From Paenibacillus tritici (GTDB taxonomy: Bacteria; Bacillota; Bacilli; Paenibacillales; Paenibacillaceae), in contig NZ_JABMKX010000002.1 in assembly GCF_013204885.1 (NCBI RefSeq), positions 310,001 to 374,000 of the forward strand: a stretch of DNA of 64,000 nt, in the 5' to 3' direction. Positions within the stretch are counted from its first letter, which is position 1; the number at the start of each line of letters is the position of its first letter. Under the pieces are notes generated by a model. The model had not been told where the DNA came from. It did no database searches and worked only from the letters and a program-made list of their open reading frames with translations. A program made the position numbers and the translations under genes. Positions 30,848 to 39,149 of this stretch are shown in pieces.

Positions 30848-30995
30848 AAGCGGCGCATCTATATAAACGACGGAGGGAGAAGCTCTAGAAACTCTCCGTG
30901 CCGCCGGTCATACCGACGATACTCGCAGGATCCTGTAATTTTTGTTCTCCTACCTTAGCATATTCACCAGGTCCATAAATAGTTCCGGTTATCGC

Positions 30996-32240
30996 CTATT
31001 TTGTGGATGTTGCCGCATCCGGCGTCACAGCCGGGCTGGAATCCGGGGAAGGGACGGCGGAAGCCTCCGGAGAAGTAGAAGGTACCGGTGTTGGTGTTGG
31101 TACCGGTGCGCTGAGCTCTGCCGGAACGGTGTACACCTTCGTTGCTTGCGTGCCATCCTGAAGCTGCGACACATAGGTGAACTGGCTGCCATCTCCCGAC
31201 CACTCACCGGAGACCCAATCCCCCTCTACAGGAAGAGAGGTCAGCGCCACGCGTTCTCCTGTCCCCTCTGCGGGCGAGCTGTAGATTACCACCTGCTTGC
31301 CGGCCAGCTCTGCGGTGTAGCGCCCGTCCGGAGAAGGCCATGAAGTCTCGGCAGCCATCAGGCTAAACGCCTCCGGCTCTGCAGGGGTTGGAGTCGGTGC
31401 TATCCGGGCATCTCCAGCCGGCTTGTCATCCGAAGCAATCTCTTGCCCCGGTGTACTCAGAATCGTACTCTTGGGGCCTGCGGACTGAGTATTCGCCTGA
31501 CCGCTGCTCCGGGGGCTGTCCGCCGGAGGCGAAGTAGCCGTACTTTTGTGTAGCGGAGGAGCTTCTGTTACAACAGGCTCCTTGCTCATGGCAGGACCGC
31601 TAACGGCTCCTGCCGCTGTGTCAGCATTCTCACTGGGGGCAGGCGGTGTATTCTTCAGATTAACGTCCGCAGAATCACTCGGCATTACCTGATCCATGGA
31701 GCTGACATCCCCGCTGCCGCCGCTGTCCGCCTGTCCGGCAGCCGGAGCTGAATTCTCTGCGCTCCCCGTTCTCAGGCTGGAGCTTGCCGCCTCATTGCTG
31801 TTTTTATCATAAGCCATGTTCATGTCCGCACCCGGTATACTCTCCGGCATTTTGAGTATGGCAAAGAGCAGAATCACCGCTGCCGCAGCAGCACCTATGC
31901 CTGTCCGCTTAGCCAGGGAACCGCCCTTGGGCGTCTTCTCGCGGGTGCTTGAACGTGTAAAGGGAATAACCTTGGGATCTTCCGGCTCCATCACAGCAGG
32001 CTCTTCCCGGACACCCCGGTCCAGCTGCTCCAGCTGAGGCAGGATAGAGTCGACCAGACTGAACGGCGGCTTCACCTCCGGAAGCTGTTCAAGCTGCTCG
32101 GAGAGCATCGTCAGCCGGTCCAAGACTTCCGCGCAGGAAGGACAATCGTCGATATGACGGAACATTTCAAGCATTTCTTCCTGACTGAGATCATGATCTA
32201 AATAGCGGTGCATCCATTCCATCACCTCCGCGCACTTCAT
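30996..32240 (-). CDS. Zinc-finger anti-sigma factor with large extracytoplasmic domain
   Basis: The 414-residue product starts with an anti-sigma zinc finger (MKCAEVMEWMHRYLDHDLS ... FRHIDDCPSCAEVL, an HxxxCxxC motif). About 85 charged residues follow, then one membrane helix (about 128-150, GIGAAAAAVILLFAIL). A long Ser/Pro/Thr-rich stretch and a beta-rich segment (SWPSPDGRYTAELAGKQVVIY) come next, with a Pro/Thr-rich tail. The ATG overlaps the sigma stop by 4 bp, so the two are coupled. The inferred role is to sequester the partner sigma at the membrane; the layout resembles RsiW with an enlarged outer part. Confidence 0.85.
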   Translation of the reverse strand: MKCAEVMEWMHRYLDHDLSQEEMLEMFRHIDDCPSCAEVLDRLTMLSEQLEQLPEVKPPFSLVDSILPQLEQLDRGVREEPAVMEPEDPKVIPFTRSSTREKTPKGGSLAKRTGIGAAAAAVILLFAILKMPESIPGADMNMAYDKNSNEAASSSLRTGSAENSAPAAGQADSGGSGDVSSMDQVMPSDSADVNLKNTPPAPSENADTAAGAVSGPAMSKEPVVTEAPPLHKSTATSPPADSPRSSGQANTQSAGPKSTILSTPGQEIASDDKPAGDARIAPTPTPAEPEAFSLMAAETSWPSPDGRYTAELAGKQVVIYSSPAEGTGERVALTSLPVEGDWVSGEWSGDGSQFTYVSQLQDGTQATKVYTVPAELSAPVPTPTPVPSTSPEASAVPSPDSSPAVTPDAATSTK

Positions 32241-32788
32241 CCTGACACACCACCTTTCTGATACTCCTGAAGTCTATTCTGCAGTTGCTGCCGCGCCCGG
32301 AACAGGTAAGATTTCACCGTGTTCAAAGGCAGATCCAGACAATCTGCAATCTCGTTGTAAGAAAAATCCTGTAAATAGCGAAGCACGATCACGGTCCTGT
32401 GATGCTCCGGAAGCTGGTCAATGGCCTCACGGATATCCTCCGCCAGATAACCCGACATCACTTCGCGCTCTACGTTATGTTTATTATCCTGGAACACCAT
32501 TTCGTGTTCATCAATAGAAACTGTAGGCTTCGTTCTCCGGAATTTGTCAATACATATGTTGGTTACTATCCGCTGAACCCATGTTTTGAACTGAGCCTTC
32601 TCCTCATAGGAGCCGATCTTGGTGTACACCCGGATCAACGCTTCCTGGGAGGCATCCAGAGCATCTTGTTCATTATGCAGAATATAGAAGGCCGTCTTAT
32701 ATACATGCCCTTCAATTTCGCGCAATAGGGTGATTAGAGCGTCGCGATCGCCCGCTTGAGCGGCTCTGATGAGTCCCTGCTCCACCAC
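32237..32788 (-). CDS. ECF sigma factor (SigW-like)
   Basis: The 183-residue product starts at one of two adjacent GTG codons after GAGGGGGAA. Region 2 is NEQDALDASQEALIRVYTKIGSY, followed by FKTWVQRIVTNICIDKFRR; region 4 is LPEHHRTVIVLRYLQDFSYNEIADCL then NTVKSYLFRARQQL. The DALDASQE and QFKTWV segments recall SigW, a regulator of envelope and antimicrobial-peptide stress. It is followed by its zinc-finger anti-sigma, with a 4-bp overlap. Confidence 0.9.
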   Translation of the reverse strand: MVEQGLIRAAQAGDRDALITLLREIEGHVYKTAFYILHNEQDALDASQEALIRVYTKIGSYEEKAQFKTWVQRIVTNICIDKFRRTKPTVSIDEHEMVFQDNKHNVEREVMSGYLAEDIREAIDQLPEHHRTVIVLRYLQDFSYNEIADCLDLPLNTVKSYLFRARQQLQNRLQEYQKGGVSG

Positions 32789-32818
32789 GAAGGTTCCCCC
32801 TCTCTATGCAATCTTACT

Positions 32819-32845
32819 GACGCGCAAGACTGCGAATTTGTTGCA
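32819..32845 (-). promoter_or_regulatory. Candidate autoregulatory ECF promoter
   Basis: TGCAAC (32840-32845) lies 17 bp from CGTC (32819-32822), about 31 bp upstream of the GTG start. The AAC/CGT pair resembles SigW-type promoters (TGAAAC, CGTA), which suggests autoregulation. Confidence 0.35.
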
Positions 32846-32979
32846 AGCTGTAATCATTTTTTTATAGTCCACAATCCCTACTAAGCATACAAGGGATGCT
32901 GCAATCATTCAAATACTCTTTTTATAGAAGTTAGTTACAGAAATGACATGACAAGCCGTCCGCTCCGTACCAGACCAGG

Positions 32980-33240
32980 CTACGAAGAAGACGGCTCCTT
33001 CAATGTATATAATGTTGTAGCACACAGCAGGAGCACCGCATAATTCTCTCTGGAATCATCATCAAGCACATATACTTCCCCCTGCTCAAAAAGTTGCGGA
33101 TGATTATAGTTACGGTGCAGTTGATAAATCGCTCCTGCGCTCACCCTGCAGCCATGTACTGCAGTTCTGATTCCCACATAATCGGCTTCTTCTATTATCA
33201 GTGTCGGGTACAGCTTGCTGCGAAGCTCATCGCCGGTCAT
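32980..33240 (-). CDS. Hypothetical small protein
   Basis: The 86-residue product has AAAGGTG 6 nt before its ATG. It looks like a compact soluble beta-rich domain (LYPTLIIEEADYVGIRTAVHGC, GEVYVLDDDSRENYAVLLLC). No membrane helix, signal peptide or known motif is seen. Its upstream region holds a repeated GGTACC/GGCAAAGCC motif and a possible 33-codon frame. Function unknown. Confidence 0.55.
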   Translation of the reverse strand: MTGDELRSKLYPTLIIEEADYVGIRTAVHGCRVSAGAIYQLHRNYNHPQLFEQGEVYVLDDDSRENYAVLLLCATTLYTLKEPSSS

Positions 33241-33332
33241 GGCATCACCTTTCAGGTCAACTTCTCAAATATCGGCAGGCGCTTATGCACCATCCCTATA
33301 GCTAAGTATTGCCCTGATCATCAGCATTTCCA

Positions 33333-33434
33333 TCATTTACACCCGCTGACTATCTCCGCCCCCGGCAACAAGCAAATGGAAAAACGTATCTTAATTTCCT
33401 GATTACCGAGCATGATAGGCAAGCAAGTGGACAT
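33333..33434 (-). CDS. Possible 33-codon peptide upstream of the gene at 33240
   Basis: An ATG at 33434 follows GGAGGG by 7 nt, an excellent ribosome site, and the frame runs 33 codons (MSTCLPIMLG ... AEIVSGCK). No homology is recognised. The ribosome site itself lies in a motif that recurs without an ATG at 42915, so the frame may be chance. It could be a leader peptide for the 86-residue gene. The rest of the 318-bp gap holds only that motif and the aldolase terminator. Confidence 0.22.
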   Translation of the reverse strand: MSTCLPIMLGNQEIKIRFSICLLPGAEIVSGCK

Positions 33435-33470
33435 GGCTTTGCCCTCCTTTTAATGGATGGTACCGTTTCA
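33435..33470 (-). repeat. GGTACC/GGCAAAGCC motif, copy 1
   Basis: Read leftward: TGAAACGGTACC, then A-TCC, then AAAAGGA, then GGGCAAAGCC. The 36-nt motif matches 42915-42949 at about 31 positions. It directly follows the aldolase terminator and precedes the genes at 33434 and 33240. Confidence 0.6.
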
Positions 33471-33472
33471 AC

Positions 33473-33505
33473 AAAAAATGCCTTGCCCCATAGAGACAAG
33501 ACATT
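33473..33505 (-). terminator. Terminator of the KDPG aldolase gene
   Basis: AATGCCTTG pairs with CAAGACATT (one mismatch) around an 11-nt loop, followed leftward by six T. It lies 54 bp past the stop. Confidence 0.65.
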
Positions 33506-33558
33506 CCTATTATATGGAGAGTCTCCAGATCGGCGAGCGAGTCTGGCTTAATTCTAAG

Positions 33559-34200
33559 TTACAGGCCTTTGATCTCCTTGAACTTCGCTACATACTGCGC
33601 AGCCAGCTCCGTGATCTGGTCATAACGGCCTTCCTTGGCCGGTGCAGTCAGATTGCCGCCGATACCGACAGCGATGCAGCCGTTATTGATCCATTTCTCC
33701 ATATTGTTCAAATCCACGCCGCCGGTAGGCATAATGTTCACGTGCGGCATAGGACCCTTGACAGCCTTGACATAATCCGGTCCGAACGCACTGCCAGGGA
33801 ACAGCTTCAGCACATCCACGCCCAGCTTCAGGGCTTCCTTCATTTCATTCAGCGTCATGCAGCCTGGCATATACGGAATGCCGTACAGATTACACATCTT
33901 GGCGGTATCTTCTTCAAAAGACGGGCTGACCACAAATTCCGAGCCTGCCAGAATAGCGATTCTTGCCGTAAGCGGGTCAAGCACAGTACCGGCACCAATC
34001 ACAGCGCGGCCCCCATATTCGGCAACGAGGCGCTTGATCGCTACTTCTGCACCCGGAGTCGTAAAGGTAACTTCTATATTGTTCAGTCCGCCCTCTATAC
34101 AGGCTACCGACATTGCATAGGCATCATCCGCATTGTCCGCACGGATAACGGCTACTACGCCGACAGATGTGATATTCTGCAATACTTTAATTTTTTTCAT
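33559..34200 (-). CDS. eda: Bifunctional KHG/KDPG aldolase
   Basis: The 213-residue product is a class I aldolase barrel. Visible landmarks are the catalytic E43 (NIEVTFTTPGA), GAGTVLDP, and Schiff-base K132 in VLKLFPGSAFGP followed by IMPTGGVD. The enzyme splits 2-keto-3-deoxy-6-phosphogluconate into pyruvate and glyceraldehyde-3-phosphate. It is divergent from the KDG kinase at 34542, which makes its substrate. A near-perfect palindrome 46 bp upstream may be the operator for the LacI-type regulator at 35656. Confidence 0.93.
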   Translation of the reverse strand: MKKIKVLQNITSVGVVAVIRADNADDAYAMSVACIEGGLNNIEVTFTTPGAEVAIKRLVAEYGGRAVIGAGTVLDPLTARIAILAGSEFVVSPSFEEDTAKMCNLYGIPYMPGCMTLNEMKEALKLGVDVLKLFPGSAFGPDYVKAVKGPMPHVNIMPTGGVDLNNMEKWINNGCIAVGIGGNLTAPAKEGRYDQITELAAQYVAKFKEIKGL

Positions 34201-34245
34201 GGTAGAAACTCCCTCTCTGGTTATATTTCAAGCAAGAATATTAAT

Positions 34246-34267
34246 TTAGATAAACTAATTTATCTAA
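34246..34267. promoter_or_regulatory. Candidate operator between eda and kdgK
   Basis: TTAGATAA and TTATCTAA form a perfect 8-bp inverted repeat with a 6-bp centre in the 341-bp divergent gap. Upstream of the LacI-type regulator, similar AT-rich half-sites occur near 36740-36800 (TTGAT/ATCAA, and AAATTATCTA). The regulator is a natural candidate to bind here. No other structure stands out in the gap. Confidence 0.4.
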
Positions 34268-34541
34268 TTTACTAACATCAGGCAGTATCCCTCTAAGAAA
34301 ATAGTAATAATAATGTCGCCATCAGTCAATATATATTTATCCGCGCAGAGGCATCCTTCTTCAAATCTATGCACAAAACACTTATGTATCAACGTTCTAC
34401 GGACTTTCACGCTCATTTCCCGCCCCAAATTTTCCCGCTGGATGAGCAATGCTATATTGTACAAAACCGTTTTATGTGATAATTTCAACTTATATTCTAT
34501 TCCACACCATAATAACGGTTTCATTTTAGGAGGAACTATTG

Positions 34542-35495
34542 ATGAACAAACAACTGGATGCAGTTACATTCGGAGAGCCGATGGCCATGTTCTACGCCAA
34601 TGAAGCCGGCCCCTTACATGAGGTCACTTCTTTCTCCAAGGCGCTGGCAGGTGCAGAGAGCAATGTAGCGACCGGATTATCGCGCCTTAAGCATCTGACC
34701 GGTTATGTGACCAAGCTGGGCGAAGACAACTTCGGGCAATTCATCGTCTCAGCACTGAACAAGGAGAAGATTGATACCGCCAGCATCACAACTACCCCGG
34801 AATTCCCCACAGGTATGCTGATCAAATCCAAGGTACTGACCGGAGATCCCAAGGTTGAATATTTCCGCAAAAATTCCGCCGCCTCCAAGCTGAGCCTGGC
34901 CGACTTCAATGAGGAATACTTCGCTTCCGCAGGCCATCTGCATGTAACGAGCATCTCTGCTGCGCTCTCGGCTTCCTGTCACGAGTTCTCGCTGCATGCC
35001 ATGGAATTCATGAAGCAGCGCGGCGCAACCGTATCGCTCGACCCGAATCTGCGTCCTACCCTCTGGCCGGACACCGAAACCATGGTCAACACAATTAATG
35101 ATCTGGCGACCCGCTGCGACTGGTTCCTGCCTGGACACAGCGAAGGCAAGATCCTCACCGGCCTTGAGACGCCGGAGGAGATTGCCGGGTTCTATCTGGA
35201 GCGCGGCGTATCGCTTGTAGTGATCAAGCTCGGTCCTGAGGGTGCATACTACAAAACCTCCGCTGGTGAAGAAGGTTATGTGGACGGCTTCAAGGTAGAG
35301 CAGGTTGTGGATACTGTTGGTGCCGGAGACGGCTTCGCGGTTGGCGTCATCAGTGCCATGCTGGAGAAGCTGAGCGTAGCCGAAGCCGTGAAGCGCGGCA
35401 ATGCAATCGGCGCACTCGCCGTAATGTCGCCTGGCGATATGGATGGACTTCCGACCCGCGATGAGCTGGAAGCTTTCATGAACGCAGGCGTGTAA
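34542..35495 (+). CDS. kdgK: 2-keto-3-deoxygluconate kinase (PfkB family)
   Basis: The start is the ATG at 34542, after TTAGGAGGAA. The 317-residue product has the PfkB fold, with an N-terminal AGAESNVATGLSRL and the C-terminal signature DTVGAGDGFAVG in which D263 is the catalytic base. Gene context (KDPG aldolase divergent, LacI regulator beside it) identifies the substrate as 2-keto-3-deoxygluconate. This is the step that feeds uronate or pectin breakdown products into central metabolism. Confidence 0.88.
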   Translation: MNKQLDAVTFGEPMAMFYANEAGPLHEVTSFSKALAGAESNVATGLSRLKHLTGYVTKLGEDNFGQFIVSALNKEKIDTASITTTPEFPTGMLIKSKVLTGDPKVEYFRKNSAASKLSLADFNEEYFASAGHLHVTSISAALSASCHEFSLHAMEFMKQRGATVSLDPNLRPTLWPDTETMVNTINDLATRCDWFLPGHSEGKILTGLETPEEIAGFYLERGVSLVVIKLGPEGAYYKTSAGEEGYVDGFKVEQVVDTVGAGDGFAVGVISAMLEKLSVAEAVKRGNAIGALAVMSPGDMDGLPTRDELEAFMNAGV

Positions 35496-35584
35496 TGTAA
35501 GCAGACCTTCTGGTGCTGCAAAAGGAGCCTAGCTGCTATCCATCCTTAGCTTCTCAAGCCCCTTGGATAGCTTGTTCACAAATA

Positions 35585-35628
35585 AGGACCGCCACATGAA
35601 GCCTTACGGCTTGGAGAGCGGTCCTTTT
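35585..35628. terminator. Bidirectional terminator between kdgK and the LacI regulator
   Basis: AAGGACCGC pairs with GCGGTCCTT, and inside it AAGCC pairs with GGCTT. TTTT follows on the right and TTATTT on the left, so it can serve both converging genes. A separate hairpin (GCTATCCA/TGGATAGC) lies just before it at 35535-35572. Confidence 0.75.
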
Positions 35629-35655
35629 GGTATGCAGATCGAATAGCAAACCGTT

Positions 35656-36681
35656 TTAATTCGAATGGGCCGGTGATTGTACAGAGGCTCCCTGCTGCAA
35701 GGAAGGCGGAAATCTGTAAGTGATAGGGATTGCGCCGTCCGCATCGTTGATCAATGAGAGCATAATCTTCGCTGCCTGCATCCCCATCTCGTAAGCAGGC
35801 TGACGGATCGTAGTAATGTCAGGATTGTAGATTCGGGCGAATTCGGCATCGTCAATGCCGATAACCGACAACTGGCCGGGGATCGCAATGGCATGGCGGT
35901 TCGCATATTTAAGAATTTCGCCCAGCACCAGATCATTGGCGGCAAGCAGCGCTGTCGGCGGCTGGGGCAGCTGCAGCAGCTCGTCCAGTGCAGCAGCGAT
36001 ATCTTCGCGGGGCACACTGCGCATGTATGAGTCCAGCAGCGGCAGACCGGCCTCCTCCATCGCCTTCTTGTACCCGCTCATTCTCTCTTTGCGCGGGGTA
36101 ATCGCATGGACTCCCAGCGGCAGCGATAGAATAGCAATCGCTTCATGGCCGTAGCTGCTCAGCTCCCGGACGGCTGTCTTCACCGCCATCTCGTTATCCA
36201 GCAGCAGGCTCTGGGTAGTGATTCCGTCCACCAGCCGGTCCATGAAGACCAGCGGGTATTCCGCTTCAATTAATCGGGTGTAGGGTGCGGGCTGATCTCC
36301 TGCCGGGAAAATAATCAGCCCATCCACCTGCCGGGCGACCAGCGTCTCCACATAAGTATTCTCCTTATCGGCGTTCTCGTCCGAGTTGCAGATGATCACC
36401 TGAATCCCATGGCGCTGCAGCTCATTCTCGATCGCCCGGATACACTGGATGGACAGCGAATAATCAATATTGGCTACAATAATGCCAACCATATGCGTGC
36501 GGTTCTGCTTCAGGCTGCGGGCCAGGCCATTCGGCTGGTAGTTCAGCTCGTCAATAACCTCGGCGATGCGGTTTTTGGTCGCCTCACTCATATATTTGAA
36601 CCGTTTATTCAAAAATTGCGAGACTGTGCTTTTCGATACGCCTGCCTTCTGGGCCACATCCTCAATGGTCAGCTTCTTCAT
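35656..36681 (-). CDS. kdgR: LacI family regulator (KdgR-like)
   Basis: The 341-residue product has a LacI helix-turn-helix (LTIEDVAQKAGVSKSTVSQFLN), the hinge LNYQPNGLARSLK, and a periplasmic-binding-like effector domain beginning VGIIVANIDYSL. It lies next to KDG kinase and KDPG aldolase, as kdgR does in Bacillus. It probably represses those genes until KDG or a related sugar acid appears. The effector assignment is by context. Confidence 0.8.
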   Translation of the reverse strand: MKKLTIEDVAQKAGVSKSTVSQFLNKRFKYMSEATKNRIAEVIDELNYQPNGLARSLKQNRTHMVGIIVANIDYSLSIQCIRAIENELQRHGIQVIICNSDENADKENTYVETLVARQVDGLIIFPAGDQPAPYTRLIEAEYPLVFMDRLVDGITTQSLLLDNEMAVKTAVRELSSYGHEAIAILSLPLGVHAITPRKERMSGYKKAMEEAGLPLLDSYMRSVPREDIAAALDELLQLPQPPTALLAANDLVLGEILKYANRHAIAIPGQLSVIGIDDAEFARIYNPDITTIRQPAYEMGMQAAKIMLSLINDADGAIPITYRFPPSLQQGASVQSPAHSN

Positions 36682-36873
36682 TTACCCCGCTCCACTCTTC
36701 TATATATAGAAGTCCAATAATAAACACAGACAAAGTTTACTTGATGATATTATCAAAATTATAGCTTTATTTTAGTAAATTATCTACTTGAATCGGATTA
36801 AGCAGCAGACAGCAAAGAAGAACCCTGTAGTCTCACCAGGATTCCTCTATTCGATGCTACAAATACAGAACAC

Positions 36874-38019
36874 TCACATCCCTGTCGGGACTGGTTCTAT
36901 GTGCTCTCCGAATTCATTATAGTACCAATCATAATACCACTGCTGGCCGAGCAGCAACGCCATGTCAGCTTCGCGCTTCTTTCCTTGTATCTCATAAACG
37001 GCTGTTTGCTTCTGTCCTTTAATATCGATCCCGATCTTGCTCTCAACGTTCTGTTTCTCACCTGTAGCTAAGTCGTATAATACACCATGCATCTCATAAG
37101 CGTTCCGTCCATTCTTCGTATAATATACAACCAGCATACCTTCATTCACATGATCAAAAGCAATATACGATCTGTGAACAGAAAGATCGTAGCCTTCGCC
37201 GGCGTAGTCATACAGCTCACGTGAAACTGCCGTTTCTCCGGCCGCCGCTGCGGTTACATTCACTACAAAGAACTTATCCTGTGTTCTGCTATTTTTCTTA
37301 CCCAAGGTAAAGGTAGCGCTACTCATGATAACATAATCGCCACCGGCATAGATTCCGGACAGTTCATAGTAGCTCTGTGAACCGCCCGCGTAGAGCGGCA
37401 AGGTGTATATCCGCTTGGCTGTAGCTTCCGACAGCTCAGGCTGCCCTTTGGGAGACAGATATAATGCATAAGGCTCAGTAGGATGTGTGTATCCAGGCTT
37501 GCTGTAATTCACCATCGGAGGCGGAGGCGACCAGACGATACCGGCATTAGTCTCCACGGCACGCGCACTTGCCCTGTCTCTGTTCATGGGCAGGGGCATA
37601 TAGTACTTCATCCCGCCTAGCTCGAATTCCGCAGAGCCGAGCGGGGGCTGATAAGCCCCCGGCGATGCCGAAGGGGCTGCTGAAGCAGACGGCGACGGCT
37701 GCACCACAGCCGCTCCCGAGCTTGGCTTGAATAGCGAGGCCAGCTTCGCTGCCGGGCCGGAATCGGCCCCCGGGCCAAATGGCCAGATCAGCACACTGAT
37801 TAGCAGCACCGCTGCCAGTCCGCCCAGCACCGCGGCCCGCCCGAACCGGCGGCGGTGTCCGCTTTTGCCCGGTGAGCCTTCTGCCGCAGCCTCTTCAATC
37901 CGCGCCATGAGCTGTGGCGTGAATCCCGGCTCTAAGAGCGGGTTGCGCCCGGCTTGCTTGTACCAGTCCTTTTCCCCGCTCATCACCTTCACTTGTTCAT
38001 CCTCATATCTCGTCTTCAC
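36874..38019 (-). CDS. Membrane anti-sigma factor partner of the ECF sigma at 38016
   Basis: The 381-residue product starts at a GTG that overlaps the sigma stop (GTGA), so the pair is translationally coupled. A cytosolic N-terminus (about 1-60) precedes one membrane helix (about 62-82, RAAVLGGLAAVLLISVLIWPF). A Ser/Ala/Pro linker and a beta-rich outer domain (about 130-381) follow. No zinc-finger HxxxCxxC is present, unlike the gene at 30996. Its role as an anti-sigma factor is inferred from position and topology. Confidence 0.72.
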   Translation of the reverse strand: MKTRYEDEQVKVMSGEKDWYKQAGRNPLLEPGFTPQLMARIEEAAAEGSPGKSGHRRRFGRAAVLGGLAAVLLISVLIWPFGPGADSGPAAKLASLFKPSSGAAVVQPSPSASAAPSASPGAYQPPLGSAEFELGGMKYYMPLPMNRDRASARAVETNAGIVWSPPPPMVNYSKPGYTHPTEPYALYLSPKGQPELSEATAKRIYTLPLYAGGSQSYYELSGIYAGGDYVIMSSATFTLGKKNSRTQDKFFVVNVTAAAAGETAVSRELYDYAGEGYDLSVHRSYIAFDHVNEGMLVVYYTKNGRNAYEMHGVLYDLATGEKQNVESKIGIDIKGQKQTAVYEIQGKKREADMALLLGQQWYYDWYYNEFGEHIEPVPTGM

Positions 38020-38555
38020 AGGTCTTCCTCCTTCATCGCCGTTCTCACTTTCATTCTGGCCCGGCCAAGACGCGATTTGACCGTCCCCTGCGCGATCCCG
38101 AGCAGTGCTGACAGTTCAGCGACAGATAGATCCTGCTGAATATCCAGCACCAGCACCTCTCTGTACTTATCCGGCAGCTCCATGATGATCTCCCAGATGC
38201 GGTTGGCGTACTGATTGCCGATAGCCTCTTGTTCTGCGGACAAGGTGCCTCCCTGATCCTGATGGCTTCCCAGCGGAGTGAACCTCCGCCAGAAGCTGTT
38301 ACGCCTTAAGCTGAATGCGGTGTTGCGGGTGATGGTGAGCAGCCAGGTTTTCAAGGTCGCTTGGCCCCGGTACTTGCCGATACTCTTGTATGCCTTAAGG
38401 AATACCTCCTGGCTGATATCACTGGCCTGCTCCCGGCTGCGGGTTAAGAAAAAAGCATAATTCCATACGTCCGAACCATAAGTCTCCATCATCTCACGAA
38501 GGGATATAGACGGAACGCAGGTCATGTTATAGGGTAATTCGTTGCTACGATCCAT
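38016..38555 (-). CDS. ECF RNA polymerase sigma factor
   Basis: The start is the ATG at 38555 (MDRSNELPYN), after AGGGGAG. The 179-residue product has region 2 (REQASDISQEVFLKAYKSIGKYRG, then LKTWLLTITRNTAF) and region 4 (LPDKYREVLVLDIQQDLSVAELSALL, then GTVKSRLGRARMKV). It is followed by its presumed anti-sigma partner with a 4-bp overlap. A GAACC promoter resembling that of the sigma gene at 8863 lies upstream. Confidence 0.9.
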   Translation of the reverse strand: MDRSNELPYNMTCVPSISLREMMETYGSDVWNYAFFLTRSREQASDISQEVFLKAYKSIGKYRGQATLKTWLLTITRNTAFSLRRNSFWRRFTPLGSHQDQGGTLSAEQEAIGNQYANRIWEIIMELPDKYREVLVLDIQQDLSVAELSALLGIAQGTVKSRLGRARMKVRTAMKEEDL

Positions 38556-38576
38556 ACTTCTCTCCCCTCTCACCCA

Positions 38577-38605
38577 ATAAGACTCACGCGGGCAGAAACG
38601 GTTCC
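38577..38605 (-). promoter_or_regulatory. Candidate ECF promoter of the sigma operon
   Basis: GGAACC (38600-38605) lies 16 bp from GTCTTAT (38577-38583), about 22 bp upstream of the start. It shares GAACC and a GT-nn-TA -10 with the promoter at 8898-8928. Confidence 0.4.
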
Positions 38606-38621
38606 CTTTTATATGTGGACT

Positions 38622-38804
38622 GATTGCACTTCCTGCAATAGAACGGACGATATTCGACGTTAAAACCTATTCTATTGCATTTCCTACAGTAGAATTTGGA
38701 AAATCTGCTCCAATCCCCTTCATTTGCTGAAATCAAGTGTACAAAATGCAACAGATCCCATTTCCCCCGAGAATTCGAGTCCATCTAATGTATAAAATGC
38801 AATC
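38622..38804. repeat. 183-bp four-module palindromic element, copy B
   Basis: It has the same four-module layout as copies A and C. ATTGCACTTCCTGCAAT and ATTGCATTTCCTACAGT have the central TTC; TGTACAAAATGCA and TGTATAAAATGCA have the central AAA. Modules begin at offsets 0, +51, +115 and +162. It starts 17 bp upstream of the -35 of the sigma operon promoter. From there to 39000 the 594-bp gap holds no gene. Confidence 0.75.
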
Positions 38805-39008
38805 ACATCCGTATTCACCGGAGTCTGAATGCCTGATCAATCCGCAGACGATTCCCCTTCGCCAAACGCCCCATTCGGACCATTCCCCCGCGCAGCAAAT
38901 TGCTTAAAAAAAATACTAATAAATTATAAGAGAATAGAATGCAGGCGGGGCGTGGGATTGGCCATTTCAACCCGCATTTTCCGGGCCTGGGAGGGGTTGT
39001 TCGTCACT

Positions 39009-39062
39009 TGACTTTTCAATATATGGTATATAAAATGATTAAGCATTACTAAATATAGTGTA
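39009..39062 (+). promoter_or_regulatory. nrdIEF promoter with tandem NrdR boxes
   Basis: TTGACT (39009-39014) lies 17 bp from TAAAAT (39032-39037). ACTAAATATAGTGT (39049-39062) resembles the NrdR box, and a weaker box (CAATATATGGTA, near 39018-39029) is centred about 32 bp upstream between the promoter elements. Paired boxes spaced by whole helical turns are typical of NrdR, the ATP/dATP-sensing repressor of ribonucleotide reductase genes. Confidence 0.6.
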
Positions 39063-39149
39063 TATAATAGAAAAGCCAATAAATCTAGTGAAATGGCCCA
39101 TCATCATTTGTCAAGTAGAAAGAGCTAATGTTATAGGAGGTTAGGGACC

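Noticed and set aside
33435..33470. Cyclic-di-GMP (GEMM-I) riboswitch
   Set aside because: GGCAAAGCC recalls the GCAAA elements of that aptamer, but the paired GACGCAAAGC strand, tetraloop and downstream GGTAGC helix are absent in both copies.
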